A stretch of DNA of 44,971 nt from Novosphingobium sp. Chol11 (GTDB taxonomy: Bacteria > Pseudomonadota > Alphaproteobacteria > Sphingomonadales > Sphingomonadaceae). Numbering within the stretch: position 1 is the first letter of the stretch; each line of letters starts with the position of its first letter. The translations under genes and the position numbers were made by a program. Of this stretch, positions 35,598 through 44,452 are shown piece by piece. The notes under the pieces were generated by a model. It was not told the DNA's origin. It saw nothing but the letters and a program-made list of their open reading frames with translations, and ran no database searches. The stretch covers positions 2,434,597-2,479,567 of the forward strand of contig NZ_OBMU01000001.1 in assembly GCF_900218065.1 (NCBI RefSeq), written 5' to 3'.

Positions 35598-35614
35598 AGT
35601 TGCAAATAGCAACT
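35598..35614. promoter_or_regulatory. Candidate operator upstream of the Old Yellow Enzyme
   Basis: AGTTGC and its exact inverse GCAACT flank AAATA, 17 bases before the ATG. Redox-responsive repressors commonly control such reductase genes through short palindromes in this position. The protein is unknown. Confidence 0.45.
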
Positions 35615-35631
35615 TTGATAAGGGGATTTTC

Positions 35632-36714
35632 ATGATCAGCCTCTTCGATCCCGTTCAACTAGGCGCCGTCAAGGCACGCAATCGGATATTGATGGCGCCG
35701 CTGACCCGCGCCCGCGCGACCCGCGACCATGTGCCAACGCCGATCATGGCCGATTATTATCGCCAGCGCGCCACGGCGGGCCTGATCATCAGCGAAGGCA
35801 TCGGCGTGTCTCAGCAAGGCCTAGGTTGGCCATTCGCGGCGGGCATCTGGTCGGCCGAGCAGGTGGAGGCCTGGAAGCCGATCACCCAGGCCGTGCATGA
35901 TGCGGGCGGCCGCATCTTTGCGCAGCTCTGGCACATGGGCCGCCTGGTCCATTCCAGCGTCAGCGGGCAGCCGCCCGTATCGTCCAGCCCGATCACCGCG
36001 CCCGGCCACGCCCATAGCTATGACGGCAACAAGCCCTATGAGCAGCCGCGCGCGCTGGAAGCGGACGAAATCCCAGGCCTGATCGCTAGCTATGTCACCG
36101 CTGCGCGCAACGCGCGTGAAGCCGGGTTCGATGGCGCCCAGATCCACGCCGCGAACGGCTATCTGATAGACGAATTCCTGCGCGACGGCGTCAACCAGCG
36201 GCAGGACGAGTATGGCGGCAGCCCGGAGAAGCGCGTCCGGCTGCTGCGCGAAATCACCCAGGCCGTCGCGGATGCTATCGGTGCTGACAGGACGGCGGTG
36301 CGCATTTCCATCAACGGCGCGTCGCAAGGCACGGACGATAGCGATCCCGCCAGCCTTGCCATCGCCATCGCCAAGGCGCTGGACCCAATCGGGATCGCCT
36401 TCCTAGAGATGCGCGAACTGCGTCCGGAGGGCACACGGGGAGCGAGCGACGTTCCGCGCCAGTCCCCCCTGATCCGCCGTCATTTCAACGGGCCGCTCGT
36501 CCTGAACAGCGATTATGACGCGGCCCGGGCGCAGGAGGATCTGGACAGCGGCCTTGCCCAAGCGATCAGCTTCGGACGCCCGTTCATCGCCAATCCGGAC
36601 CTGCCGGATCGCCTGTCGCTAGGCGCTCCGCTCAATCCCTTGAGCACCGACACGCTCTACACGCAGGGCCGCGAGGGCTATGTCGATTATCCGGTTCTCG
36701 CCAAGGCAGGCTGA
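35632..36714 (+). CDS. Old Yellow Enzyme family alkene reductase
   Basis: This 360-residue FMN enzyme has a TIM-barrel fold. Motifs are LGAVKARNRILMAPLTRARA (FMN-binding start), GRIFAQLWHMGRLVHSS, GFDGAQIHAANGYLIDEFLRDGVNQRQDEYGGSPEKRVR (substrate-binding His and Asn), and ISFGRPFIANPDLPDRL near the end. It is closest in layout to NemA-type reductases, which reduce activated C=C bonds and nitro compounds with NADPH. The start has AAGGGG 8 bases upstream. A palindromic operator candidate lies at 35598-35614. Confidence 0.93.
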   Translation: MISLFDPVQLGAVKARNRILMAPLTRARATRDHVPTPIMADYYRQRATAGLIISEGIGVSQQGLGWPFAAGIWSAEQVEAWKPITQAVHDAGGRIFAQLWHMGRLVHSSVSGQPPVSSSPITAPGHAHSYDGNKPYEQPRALEADEIPGLIASYVTAARNAREAGFDGAQIHAANGYLIDEFLRDGVNQRQDEYGGSPEKRVRLLREITQAVADAIGADRTAVRISINGASQGTDDSDPASLAIAIAKALDPIGIAFLEMRELRPEGTRGASDVPRQSPLIRRHFNGPLVLNSDYDAARAQEDLDSGLAQAISFGRPFIANPDLPDRLSLGAPLNPLSTDTLYTQGREGYVDYPVLAKAG

Positions 36715-36725
36715 ACCCTTGATGG

Positions 36726-36760
36726 AAAAAGGGCCGCTCCGATCAAGGGCGGCCCTTTTT
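36726..36760. terminator. Bidirectional terminator between the reductase and ribH
   Basis: A perfect 12-bp stem (AAAAAGGGCCGC and its inverse), 11-base loop, carries A-runs and T-runs at its ends, so it works for both convergent genes. Confidence 0.88.
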
Positions 36761-36782
36761 CTTGTGAGCAGCGGCGCAGGGA

Positions 36783-37205
36783 TCAGGCGCCGAATTTCTC
36801 GCGCAACGCCAGCATGGCAATGGCGGCCTTTGCAGCTTCGCCGCCCTTGTCCTTTTCATCCGGCTTGGCGCGGGTGAGCGCCTGCGCCTCGTTCTCGACA
36901 GTCAGGATGCCGTTGCCAATGGCGATGCCATCCATGCTGAGCGCCATGAGGCCCCGCGCGCTTTCGTTCGACACCACTTCGAAATGATAGGTTTCGCCGC
37001 GGATCACCACGCCGATCGCCACGAAGCCGTCATAACGGCCGGACTCCGCCGCCAGCGCGACCGCGCCGGGGATTTCCAGCGCGCCCGGCACCGTCACTAC
37101 GTCATATTTATGCCCTTCCGCCTCCAACGCGGCCACCGCGCCTTCGATCAGCAGATCATTGAGATGGTCGTAGAAGCGGGCTTCAACGATCAGGAATTTC
37201 GCCAC
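36783..37205 (-). CDS. ribH: 6,7-dimethyl-8-ribityllumazine synthase
   Basis: The 140-residue protein shows [58 protein letters not shown], and the late [17 protein letters not shown], all typical of lumazine synthase. It joins the RibD product with the RibB product, making the precursor of riboflavin. It is the last gene of ribD-ribE-ribBX-ribH and begins 14 bases after the RibBX stop codon. It is slightly short, as in other alphaproteobacteria. Confidence 0.95.
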   Translation of the reverse strand: MAKFLIVEARFYDHLNDLLIEGAVAALEAEGHKYDVVTVPGALEIPGAVALAAESGRYDGFVAIGVVIRGETYHFEVVSNESARGLMALSMDGIAIGNGILTVENEAQALTRAKPDEKDKGGEAAKAAIAMLALREKFGA

Positions 37206-37219
37206 GGCCGTTATCCTTC

Positions 37220-38503
37220 CTATAGCTCGATGGGCCGGTGCCCAACCACGGCAAGGTCATAGCCGTCAAGCGCGATGAGGCTGTGGCTGCTATTGGTGAG
37301 CAGCACCATGTCGTGGACGCCAAGCTCCGCAAGGATTTGCGCGCCCACGCCATAATCGCGCAGTTCATCCATGCCGCTGCCCGGCTGGCCCGCATGATGG
37401 CGCAGGATACGGGTAACAAAGTCCGACGGCGAATTGCTGGTCAGGACCACAATGATGCCCGCCCCTTCCTGGGAGATGATCTCCATCGATTTGCCCAAGA
37501 TGCCACAGCGGGGACCGCTCGCTCCATAAACATCGTCGAGCAGGGATAATTGATGCACCCGGACCAGCGTGGGCTCATCAGGCGAAACATGCCCCTTCTG
37601 CAGCACGAGTTGGTCCGTCTGGGTCGCCTTGTTGTAGAAGCTGATCGCCTTCCAGTCGCCGCCCCACTTGCTGTTGAAGACGGTTTCGGCCCGCCGCTCG
37701 ACCATATGGTCATGACGGCGGCGATAGGCGATGAGATCGCGGATCGTGCCGATCTTCATCTTGTGCTTCTGGGCGAAGGGGATGAGATCATCGAGGCGCG
37801 CCATGGTGCCGTCGTCCTTCATCACTTCGCAGATCACGCCCGACGGGTTGAGTCCGGCGAGACGCGCCACGTCGACAGCAGCCTCGGTATGGCCGGTGCG
37901 TACCAGAACGCCGCCATCCTTGGCGACGAGAGGGAAGACATGGCCGGGCGTCACGATATCCTCACGGCCCTTCGAACCGTCGATCGCGACCGAGATGGTG
38001 CGCGCGCGGTCGGCAGCGCTGATCCCGGTGGTGACGCCTTCCCGCGCTTCGATCGACACCGTGAAGGCGGTTTCATGCCGCGTGCCGTTGTTGCGGCTCA
38101 TGAGGTCGATGCCGAGATGATCGACCCGATCCTTGGTCAAGGCCAGGCAGATGAGGCCACGGCCATGGGTCGCCATGAAGTTGATTGCGTCCGGCGTCGC
38201 CATTTGCGCTGGGATCACCAGATCGCCTTCATTTTCCCGGTCTTCATCATCGACCAGGATGAACATGCGGCCGTTGCGGGCTTCGTTGATGATCTCTTCC
38301 GGCGAGGCGAGGGCGGTGCCGCCTTCACGCCGGGCCAGATAGGTTTCCAGCTTGCCAAGCGTTTCGGCGGTGGGGTTCCAGTCGGTTTCGCCCAGTCTGC
38401 GGAGAGAATTGGCATGAAGGCCCGCAGCGCGTGCCAGCCCCGAACGGGACATGCCCCCTTCATTCACCAGGGTGCGGACGGTATCGATAAGAGCGGAAGA
38501 CAT
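37220..38503 (-). CDS. ribB: HTH-RibBX: DHBP synthase with N-terminal HTH and degenerate RibA domain
   Basis: The protein has 427 residues from the ATG at 38503, which has AAGGAG upstream. Residues 1-57 form a helix-turn-helix-like segment ([44 protein letters not shown]) not found in ordinary RibB. The DHBP synthase domain follows, with [12 protein letters not shown] (85-96), [25 protein letters not shown] and [16 protein letters not shown]. The C-terminal half resembles GTP cyclohydrolase II but lacks its zinc cysteines: the usual ECLTGD and RCDCG positions read QLSLLDDV (318-325) and RCGILG (332-337). This fits RibBX proteins, whose C-terminal domain lacks cyclohydrolase activity. A separate RibA is expected elsewhere. 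A palindrome lies in the promoter. Confidence 0.9.
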   Translation of the reverse strand: MSSALIDTVRTLVNEGGMSRSGLARAAGLHANSLRRLGETDWNPTAETLGKLETYLARREGGTALASPEEIINEARNGRMFILVDDEDRENEGDLVIPAQMATPDAINFMATHGRGLICLALTKDRVDHLGIDLMSRNNGTRHETAFTVSIEAREGVTTGISAADRARTISVAIDGSKGREDIVTPGHVFPLVAKDGGVLVRTGHTEAAVDVARLAGLNPSGVICEVMKDDGTMARLDDLIPFAQKHKMKIGTIRDLIAYRRRHDHMVERRAETVFNSKWGGDWKAISFYNKATQTDQLVLQKGHVSPDEPTLVRVHQLSLLDDVYGASGPRCGILGKSMEIISQEGAGIIVVLTSNSPSDFVTRILRHHAGQPGSGMDELRDYGVGAQILAELGVHDMVLLTNSSHSLIALDGYDLAVVGHRPIEL

Positions 38504-38541
38504 GAGCGACTCCTTGACCAACAGGGTCTTGGAGTCTGGTT

Positions 38542-38559
38542 ATCACATCAAGATGTGAT
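38542..38559. promoter_or_regulatory. Palindromic operator candidate in front of HTH-ribBX
   Basis: ATCACATC and its exact inverse GATGTGAT flank AA. A further half-site (ATCACATT) lies at 38574-38581, in the end of ribE. On the minus strand TTGATA and GATAAC, 17 bases apart, bracket the palindrome, the position of a repressor-controlled promoter. Confidence 0.6.
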
Positions 38560-38574
38560 TTTATCAAGCTGCAA

Positions 38575-39186
38575 TCACATTGCTTGGCGCAGGCTCTGCA
38601 TCCGATCGAGGTAGCGGGCGAGCACGTCGATCTCCAGATTGAACGATCGCCCTTCGACCAGAGCGTCCAACGTCGTCGCAGCGGCGGTGTGCGGAATGAT
38701 GTTGAGGCCGAAGTGGACGGAACCGTCCGGCTGATCTTCGACGCTGTTGACGGTCAGCGAAATGCCATCGACGGTGATCGATCCCTTGGCCGCGAGAGCG
38801 GAAGCGAGTGCGGGAGGCGCGGCGATCACCAGCCGGGTCGAATCCCCTTCAGGGGCGGCCGATACCAATGTGCCGACGCCATCGACATGGCCAGTCACGA
38901 TATGGCCGCCGAGCTCGTCACCCACCTTGAGCGCGCGTTCCAGATTCAGCTTTCCGCCCTGCCGCCAGAGACCGGGCGCGGTGCGATCCACCGTTTCGGC
39001 GGACAGATCGACGGCGAACCAGTCAGGCCCCTTCTCGACCACGGTCAGGCAAGCGCCGGAGCAGGCGATCGAGGCGCCGATGGCAACGCTGTCCATGTCA
39101 TAAGCGCTGCCGATGACAAGGCGAAGGTCTCCCCGCTGCTCGGCGGAGCGGATGGTGCCGATGTCGGTGATGATGCCGGTGAACAT
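38575..39186 (-). CDS. ribE: Riboflavin synthase
   Basis: The 203-residue protein is made of two lumazine-binding repeats. It starts MFTGIITDIGTI, has IACSGACLTVV, LNLERALKVGDELGGHIVTGHVDGVGTL, then the second repeat GSITVDGISLTVNSVE and FGLNIIPHTAAATTL. It converts two molecules of lumazine into riboflavin and a pyrimidine by-product. Length and motifs are normal. It lies 32 bases after ribD, and the gap to ribBX contains a promoter-like palindrome. Confidence 0.96.
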   Translation of the reverse strand: MFTGIITDIGTIRSAEQRGDLRLVIGSAYDMDSVAIGASIACSGACLTVVEKGPDWFAVDLSAETVDRTAPGLWRQGGKLNLERALKVGDELGGHIVTGHVDGVGTLVSAAPEGDSTRLVIAAPPALASALAAKGSITVDGISLTVNSVEDQPDGSVHFGLNIIPHTAAATTLDALVEGRSFNLEIDVLARYLDRMQSLRQAM

Positions 39187-39218
39187 GGGTGCGTGATCCT
39201 GCTGGTTCGGTGACGCTC

Positions 39219-40202
39219 CTAAGCGCCGCGCCGCCTTTCGTAAACCTCCAGCCGGTCATCGCCCAGTTGCCGTGCGTCGGTCAGGGCCCAGCGATGATGC
39301 GCCTGGGCGAGGTCCGACAGGCCGATGTCGCCGATGCCAGCAAGGCCCCCGCCGATGATAATCGGTGCGCGGTAAAGGAGCAGACGGTCGACCAAGTCGG
39401 CCCACAGGAACGCCGCTGCGGTTGAAGCGCCACCCTCCACCATCAGATGATCGACATGATTGAGCGCGGCGATCTCTTCGGGCTGCGCGACGGCTTCCCA
39501 ACCTTCGGGCGCATCGCCGCGCGTCAGCAGCAGGCGGCGGGGAGAGCGATCCTCCAGCCCCGGCAGGCGCACATCGAGGCGCGGGGCGTCGGCGCGCAGC
39601 GTGCCGCCGCCGACAAGGATGGCGTCATGGCGCGCCCGCTCCAGATGCGCATGCGCGCGCGCGGCCCCTCCTGTGATCCAGCGGCTGGCCCCGTCCGTGA
39701 GCGCGATGCAGCCGTCGAGCGACAGGCCAAGCTTCAAGGTGACGGCGGGGCGGCCCAGCGTCTGGCGCAGGACGAAACCACGCATGGCCGCAGCAGCCTC
39801 CTTCGCCATCACGCCCATTTCTACCTGAATGCCGCGCGCGCGCAGATGCCCTGCGCCTTGCCCGTCGGTACGCGGGTCGGGGTCGCGAAGCGCGATCGCC
39901 ACGCGGGCCACGCCTGCTCGTGCCATCAGGTCGGCACAGCGCGGCCCACGGGCGGACAGGTGAAAACAGGGTTCCAGCGTCACATAGGCCGTGGCACCGC
40001 GCGCCTGATCCTGCGCCTCTTCCAGCGCCTGCGCTTCGGCATGGGGGCGACCGCCCTTCTGGGTCCAGCCACGGCCGACGACGGCTCCATCGCGAACGAT
40101 CAGGCAGCCGACATTGGGATTGGGGGTGGACAGGCCCCGGCCACGTTCCGACAGGGCAATGGCCGCTGCCATGAAACGGCGGTCGTCGGCGGGGTCGGCC
40201 AT
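39219..40202 (-). CDS. ribD: Bifunctional riboflavin deaminase/reductase
   Basis: The protein has 327 residues from the ATG at 40202; upstream extension is low-complexity and not protein-like. The N-terminal deaminase domain has zinc motifs HAE (in GGRPHAEAQAL) and EPCFHLSARGPRC. The reductase domain has LKLGLSLDGCIALTDGASRWITGGAARAHAHLERARHDAILVGGGTLRADAPRLDVR and LMVEGGASTAAAFL. It performs the second and third steps of riboflavin synthesis. The small membrane-protein gene upstream ends 8 bases before its start, so the two are probably co-transcribed. Confidence 0.95.
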   Translation of the reverse strand: MADPADDRRFMAAAIALSERGRGLSTPNPNVGCLIVRDGAVVGRGWTQKGGRPHAEAQALEEAQDQARGATAYVTLEPCFHLSARGPRCADLMARAGVARVAIALRDPDPRTDGQGAGHLRARGIQVEMGVMAKEAAAAMRGFVLRQTLGRPAVTLKLGLSLDGCIALTDGASRWITGGAARAHAHLERARHDAILVGGGTLRADAPRLDVRLPGLEDRSPRRLLLTRGDAPEGWEAVAQPEEIAALNHVDHLMVEGGASTAAAFLWADLVDRLLLYRAPIIIGGGLAGIGDIGLSDLAQAHHRWALTDARQLGDDRLEVYERRRGA

Positions 40203-40210
40203 CGGGAAAC

Positions 40211-40666
40211 TCAATTCTGGCTGGTCTTGGGCGCGGCCTTTTCCGCCGCTTCCGCCTTGGCCAGCCGCGAATCGAGCTGCGCGTTGATCTGCTTCAAAGC
40301 TTCCTTGCGCCTGGCGCTGTTGCGGGCTTCCTCGGTGCGCCAGTCGATGCCGAATGCGTCGGCCCATCCTTGCATCTGCTTCTGCCGTTTTTGCAGCGCC
40401 GCTTCGCTTTTCGCGAGGTCGATCTTCTGCTGCAGGATGATGGCGGCGTCCGACCGGCTCGCGTCCCAGCTCTGCACATAGATGATCTTGTTGCGGGTCG
40501 GCATGGTGTTGGTGTTGGCGTCGACCATGAACACCCAGATGATGACCCAGGTGATCGCCATCGACAGCCCGAGCAGCGGCCATTTATGCGGCCGATTCTC
40601 GCGGAAATAGCTCCACAGGTCGCCAAGCGCGCTTTTGGGAGAGACCGGACGGGGGAAGATCGCCAT
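40211..40666 (-). CDS. Small single-pass membrane protein with coiled coil, unknown
   Basis: The protein has 151 residues from the ATG at 40666 (MAIFPRPVSPKSALGDLWSYF). One clear transmembrane helix (WPLLGLSMAITWVIIWVFMV) is followed by a charged, Ala/Lys/Gln-rich coiled-coil region (QQKIDLAKSEAALQKRQKQMQ and AQLDSRLAKAEAAEKAA). No family is recognised. It ends 8 bases before ribD and may be translated with it, which is an unusual partner for a riboflavin gene. Role unknown. Confidence 0.8.
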   Translation of the reverse strand: MAIFPRPVSPKSALGDLWSYFRENRPHKWPLLGLSMAITWVIIWVFMVDANTNTMPTRNKIIYVQSWDASRSDAAIILQQKIDLAKSEAALQKRQKQMQGWADAFGIDWRTEEARNSARRKEALKQINAQLDSRLAKAEAAEKAAPKTSQN

Positions 40667-40731
40667 CGCCGCTATATAGGATAGGGCGGCGCCGGATGCA
40701 AAGCCGCGCCTTGCATCCGGCGCCGTCAGGC

Positions 40732-41424
40732 TCACCTGTCGGTCAGCTTGAAATGGACGGTGAGAACCTTTGTTCCTGGCACCGGCACGCCATCGCGAGT
40801 CGCGGGGCGAAAGCGCCACTTGCGCATCGCATGCCGCTGGGTGGCGATCCAGAAGGCCTCATCCGTCGCCGACAGCCGCTCGATGCCCGTCACCCTGCCG
40901 TCCGCGCCAATGCTGACGCGGACAGTGACCGAGCCTTCCACGCTTTGCCGGATCATCGAACCGGGATAATCGGGCTGGAAGGCCGCCATGGCGCGCGGGT
41001 CGATGCCGACTTCTGTGACAACGGGTTCACGTACCGGCTCGATGGGCGGATCGATGACACTGCCGCCCGCACCGGTGCCAGCGGTTGTTCCGCCTGTGGG
41101 CACTAACGGCCCCTCACCGCTATTGGGCAGCTTCACCAGATCATCGGGATTGGAGGGGATCGGGTCTATGGTCGGTTGGGCGCGAAGCTTGGTCTCGGCG
41201 GGCTGCGGCTGGGCTTCGGGCGGCGGCGGAGGATCGAGGGGGATCTGATTGCCGATCAGGATCTGCGGCACATAAGGCGCGATCACCTCCTTGGGCATCA
41301 GGATGAAAGCGCCGACCACCAGCGCATGGACCGCGATGGTCGCCCCGATCGCGGCGGGCGATCCCCCGCCACCGCTGTAGCCACGCTGGTGGCCATTTGC
41401 CGCATGCATTGCCGATACTGCCAT
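40732..41424 (-). CDS. TonB-family energy transducer
   Basis: The 230-residue protein has the TonB layout: an N-terminal membrane anchor (AAIGATIAVHALVVGAFILM, about 24-43), a Pro-rich periplasmic stretch (PLDPPPPPEAQPQPAETK), then a C-terminal domain with YPGSMIRQSVEGSVTVRVSIGADGRVTGIERLSATDEAFWIATQRHAMRKWRF. It would pass proton-motive energy to outer-membrane receptors; no ExbBD is in this window. I prefer the ATG at 41424, with GGAGG five bases upstream. A symmetrical set of palindromes lies at 41468-41513. Confidence 0.9.
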   Translation of the reverse strand: MAVSAMHAANGHQRGYSGGGGSPAAIGATIAVHALVVGAFILMPKEVIAPYVPQILIGNQIPLDPPPPPEAQPQPAETKLRAQPTIDPIPSNPDDLVKLPNSGEGPLVPTGGTTAGTGAGGSVIDPPIEPVREPVVTEVGIDPRAMAAFQPDYPGSMIRQSVEGSVTVRVSIGADGRVTGIERLSATDEAFWIATQRHAMRKWRFRPATRDGVPVPGTKVLTVHFKLTDR

Positions 41425-41467
41425 TGCATCCTCCATCCTCAACTTGCGCGGCTTGAGCCGCCGCTGC

Positions 41468-41513
41468 AACATAATGTTACATCATATCTAGTGATATGTT
41501 GCAACATTATGTT
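41468..41513. promoter_or_regulatory. Triple-palindrome operator region between tonB and the COQ9 gene
   Basis: AACATAATGTT (41468-41478) and AACATTATGTT (41503-41513) are both odd palindromes and flank a third, CATATC-N4-GATATG (41483-41498). The whole 46 bases is close to symmetric. It lies 44 bases before the tonB ATG and 54 before the COQ9-like ATG, so it could control one or both. Confidence 0.6.
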
Positions 41514-41566
41514 CATGCCGTGGAGGGAACTTGTGCGCTGGCATGCGGCACCTTACCATAGGAGCC

Positions 41567-42232
41567 ATGAAGACGTTATCCGAAGACCCGACCCTGGACG
41601 AAGTGCGGGCGTATCTCGCGCCGATCATCCCGCGCCATGCCGCCTTCGACGGCTGGCGGGCGGAAGCCGTCACCATGGCCGCTTCGGAAGGACGCGTGGA
41701 TGCCGAGATCGCGCAGCTCGCCTTTCCCGGCGGAGCGATGGACATGATCGACGCCTGGTTCGCGAGCATCGACGCAGGCATGCTGGAAGCGCTCCCGCCG
41801 GAAAAGCTGGTCACCATGTCGATCCGCCAGCGTATCGTCTCGTTGATAACGGCGCGGCTGACACTGCTCGCCCGCGACAGGGAGGCGTTGCGCCGCGCGC
41901 TCGCCATCATGGCGCTGCCGCAGAACAGCGTTCGGGCGGCGCGGCTGGGCTGGCGGGCGGCCGATGTCATGTGGCGCGCCGCTGGCGATCACGCCACTGA
42001 CCTCAATCATTATAGCAAGCGCCTGACGCTGGCGGGCGTCTATGCCGCGACGCTGCTGGTGTTCGTCGATGACGAGAGCGACGATTGGGCGGACAGCCGC
42101 GCCTTCCTCGATCGCCGCATCGAAGGCGTGATGCGCTTCGAACGGGCGAAGGCCAAGTGGAAGGGCATCGGCGGCGGGGAAAGGCTGAGCCTTGCCCGCT
42201 TCATCGGCAGGCTCCGTTATCCCGCCATCTGA
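41567..42232 (+). CDS. COQ9-family protein
   Basis: The protein has 221 residues from the ATG at 41567 (taggag upstream). The family pattern is DGWRAEAVTMAASEGRVDAEIAQLAFPGGAMDMIDAWFASIDAGM, then MSIRQRIVSLITARLTLLARDREALRRALAIMALPQN, and WRAADVMWRAAGDHATDLNHYSKRLTLAGVYAATLLVFVDDESDDWADSRAFLDRRI. COQ9 proteins resemble TetR folds, bind lipids and help COQ7 hydroxylate ubiquinone intermediates. The bacterial role is inferred from that. It stands alone, opposite tonB. Confidence 0.92.
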   Translation: MKTLSEDPTLDEVRAYLAPIIPRHAAFDGWRAEAVTMAASEGRVDAEIAQLAFPGGAMDMIDAWFASIDAGMLEALPPEKLVTMSIRQRIVSLITARLTLLARDREALRRALAIMALPQNSVRAARLGWRAADVMWRAAGDHATDLNHYSKRLTLAGVYAATLLVFVDDESDDWADSRAFLDRRIEGVMRFERAKAKWKGIGGGERLSLARFIGRLRYPAI

Positions 42233-42269
42233 CCCCAACGAGGAGGCCGCGATTCCGGCTGGCCTTTTC

Positions 42270-42295
42270 CTATCTATATTGATAGTCACTCGCAG
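42270..42295 (+). promoter_or_regulatory. Possible Fur-type site upstream of feoAB
   Basis: CTATC-N6-GATAG (42270-42285) and the overlapping TTGATAGTCACTCGCA sequence resemble A+T-rich iron-responsive boxes, directly before the feoA start. No verified consensus for this genus is available to me. Confidence 0.35.
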
Positions 42296-42574
42296 GTGAC
42301 TTCAGCGAGCTCTTCTTCCTTGCGCCTGACCGAACTGCCGTTGCGCCAGCCCGCCTATGTGGACCTGATCGACTGGGACGCGCTGACCGCGTCGGACGGC
42401 CAGCGCCTGCGCGAATTCGGCCTGTGCGAAGGCGCGAGCGTCGAAGCGCTGCACCATGGCGGCCTGCTTGGCCGAGGTCCGATCGCCTGCAAGGTCGGAC
42501 GCATGACCATTGCCATGCGGCGCAATCACGCCGCCGCGATCATAGTCCGCACGGGCCCGGCGGACGCCGCATGA
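42296..42574 (+). CDS. feoA: FeoA ferrous iron transport accessory protein
   Basis: The protein has 92 residues if started at the GTG 42296. The SH3-like FeoA pattern is visible: LRLTELPLRQPAYVDLIDWDA, QRLREFGLCEGASVEALHHGGLLGRGPIACKVGRMTIAMRRNHAAAIIV. It helps FeoB in Fe2+ uptake. No good Shine-Dalgarno sequence precedes the GTG, so a shorter start (TTG 42320) is possible. The stop overlaps the feoB start by 4 bases (ATGA). Confidence 0.88.
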   Translation: MTSASSSSLRLTELPLRQPAYVDLIDWDALTASDGQRLREFGLCEGASVEALHHGGLLGRGPIACKVGRMTIAMRRNHAAAIIVRTGPADAA

Positions 42575-44427
42575 GCAGCCTGCCGCTGGTTGCGCTGGTC
42601 GGCAACCCCAATGCCGGCAAGAGCGCCCTGTTCAACGCCTTGACGGGCGCGCGGCAGAAACTGGGCAATTATCCGGGCGTGACCGTAGAGCGCAAGGCAG
42701 GCAGGCTGTCGCTGTCCGATGGCCGCCCGCTCGAACTGGTCGACCTGCCCGGCACCTACAGCCTCAACCCCACCAGCCCCGATGAGCAGGTGACCCGCGA
42801 CGTCGTGCTTGGCAAACAGCATGGCGAACGCCTGCCGGATGCGCTGGTTGTGGTCGTGGATGCCTCCAATCTCGACAATCACCTGCGCTTCGCCCTTGAA
42901 CTGATCGCGCTTGGCCTGCCGACCGTGGTAGCGCTCAATATGGTCGACCTCGCCACCCGCGATGGGCTGGAGTTGGATGCGAATATCCTCTCGCGCGAAC
43001 TGGGCGTGCCGGTGATCTCGACCGTCGCGGTGCGCAAGCGTGGCCTCGACCATCTGCGGACTGAACTGGACGCGCTGTTCGATGGCAGCGTCAAGGCGCG
43101 GCCCTCCGCCGCGCCGCTTGGCTTCGACGCGTTGCGGAGCGAGGCCCGCAGGATCGCCCGCGCGGCGGTGGTGCGCGAAACACCTTCCCGCCGGTTGACG
43201 GCTGCGGTCGATCGGGTCGCTCTGCATCCCGTCGCCGGGCTGCTGCTGCTGCTGGCGCTGCTCTTCATCATGTTCCAGGCGGTCTATGCCTGGTCGGAAG
43301 CGCCCATCGCCATGATCGAAGGGCTGGCGGAAGCGGCCAGCTCGGCAGCAAGCGACGCGCTGCCGGACGGGCTGCTACGGTCCTTCCTGGTGGATGGCGT
43401 CATCAACGGCGTCGGGTCGGTCGTCGTCTTCCTGCCGCAGATCCTGATCCTCTTCTTCTTCATCCTGATGCTGGAAGCGACCGGCTATATGGTTCGCGCC
43501 GCATTCCTGATGGATGGCCTGATGGCGCGCGTCGGCCTGTCGGGCCGCGCTTTCATCCCACTGCTTTCATCCTTCGCCTGCGCCGTGCCCGGGATCATGG
43601 CGACGCGCACCATTTCCGATCCCAAGGATCGGCTGACGACCATATTGATCGCGCCGCTCATGACCTGCTCGGCCCGGCTGCCGGTCTATGCGGTCATTAT
43701 CGGCGCTTTCATTCCGGCGCGGAATGTAGGCCTGGGCATCGGCCTTCAGGGCCTCGTCCTCTTCTGCCTGTATATTGCCGGAATTATCGGTGCGATGCTG
43801 GTGGCGCTGGTGCTGCGCCTCACGGTAACCAAGGGCGCAAGCGGCGGATTCCTGATGGAAATGCCGAAATATCAATGGCCGCGCCCCCAGGACATCGTGC
43901 TGGGGCTGTGGCAGCGCGCGATCATCTTCCTCAAACGCGCGGGCACGATCATCTTCGCGTCCACAGTGATCCTCTGGTTGCTGCTGAGCTTTCCCAAGGC
44001 GCCGGAAGACAGCGCCGTCAGCCAGGTGAATTATTCGGTCGCCGGGCGGATCGCCAACGGGCTCAACGTCGTGCTGGAGCCGATCGGCTTCAACCGCGAC
44101 ATTTCCCTGGCGCTGATCCCGGCGATGGCGGCGCGCGAAGTGGCGGTATCCGCGCTCGCCACGGTCTATTCGCTCGATGCCGATGAGGATGAGGCAAAGC
44201 TGGAACGCAGCCTGGGCGACCGGCTGAAGGACAATTGGCCGCTGCCCACTGCGCTTGCGTTCCTCGCCTGGTTCGTCTTCGCGCCGCAGTGCATTTCGAC
44301 CATCGCCGTTACGAAGCGCGAAACCAATGGCTGGAGATGGCCGCTCTTCATGATCGGCTATCTTTTCGCGCTTGCCTATGCCGCTGCGGGCCTGACCTAC
44401 TGGACCGCGACGGCAGCGGGGCTATAA
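42571..44427 (+). CDS. feoB: Ferrous iron transporter B
   Basis: This 618-residue G-protein-coupled transporter has an N-terminal GTPase with the P-loop [14 protein letters not shown] (11-24), G3 DLPGTYSL, and NMVDLA. A membrane domain follows with [52 protein letters not shown] and [28 protein letters not shown]. It imports Fe2+ across the inner membrane. It is shorter than the Escherichia coli protein (773), as in many alphaproteobacteria, with a shorter linker and C-terminal tail. It overlaps feoA by 4 bases. ssb begins 25 bases after its end. Confidence 0.96.
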   Translation: MSSLPLVALVGNPNAGKSALFNALTGARQKLGNYPGVTVERKAGRLSLSDGRPLELVDLPGTYSLNPTSPDEQVTRDVVLGKQHGERLPDALVVVVDASNLDNHLRFALELIALGLPTVVALNMVDLATRDGLELDANILSRELGVPVISTVAVRKRGLDHLRTELDALFDGSVKARPSAAPLGFDALRSEARRIARAAVVRETPSRRLTAAVDRVALHPVAGLLLLLALLFIMFQAVYAWSEAPIAMIEGLAEAASSAASDALPDGLLRSFLVDGVINGVGSVVVFLPQILILFFFILMLEATGYMVRAAFLMDGLMARVGLSGRAFIPLLSSFACAVPGIMATRTISDPKDRLTTILIAPLMTCSARLPVYAVIIGAFIPARNVGLGIGLQGLVLFCLYIAGIIGAMLVALVLRLTVTKGASGGFLMEMPKYQWPRPQDIVLGLWQRAIIFLKRAGTIIFASTVILWLLLSFPKAPEDSAVSQVNYSVAGRIANGLNVVLEPIGFNRDISLALIPAMAAREVAVSALATVYSLDADEDEAKLERSLGDRLKDNWPLPTALAFLAWFVFAPQCISTIAVTKRETNGWRWPLFMIGYLFALAYAAAGLTYWTATAAGL

Positions 44428-44452
44428 GAACCTCCAAAGTATCGGAGGAAAT

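Noticed and set aside
37550..38614. 354-codon plus-strand frame opposite ribBX
   Set aside because: Shadow of ribBX.
38504..40210. FMN riboswitch for the rib genes
   Set aside because: The gaps between these genes are only 8 to about 70 bases, too short for the RFN element, and no RFN-like sequence is seen.
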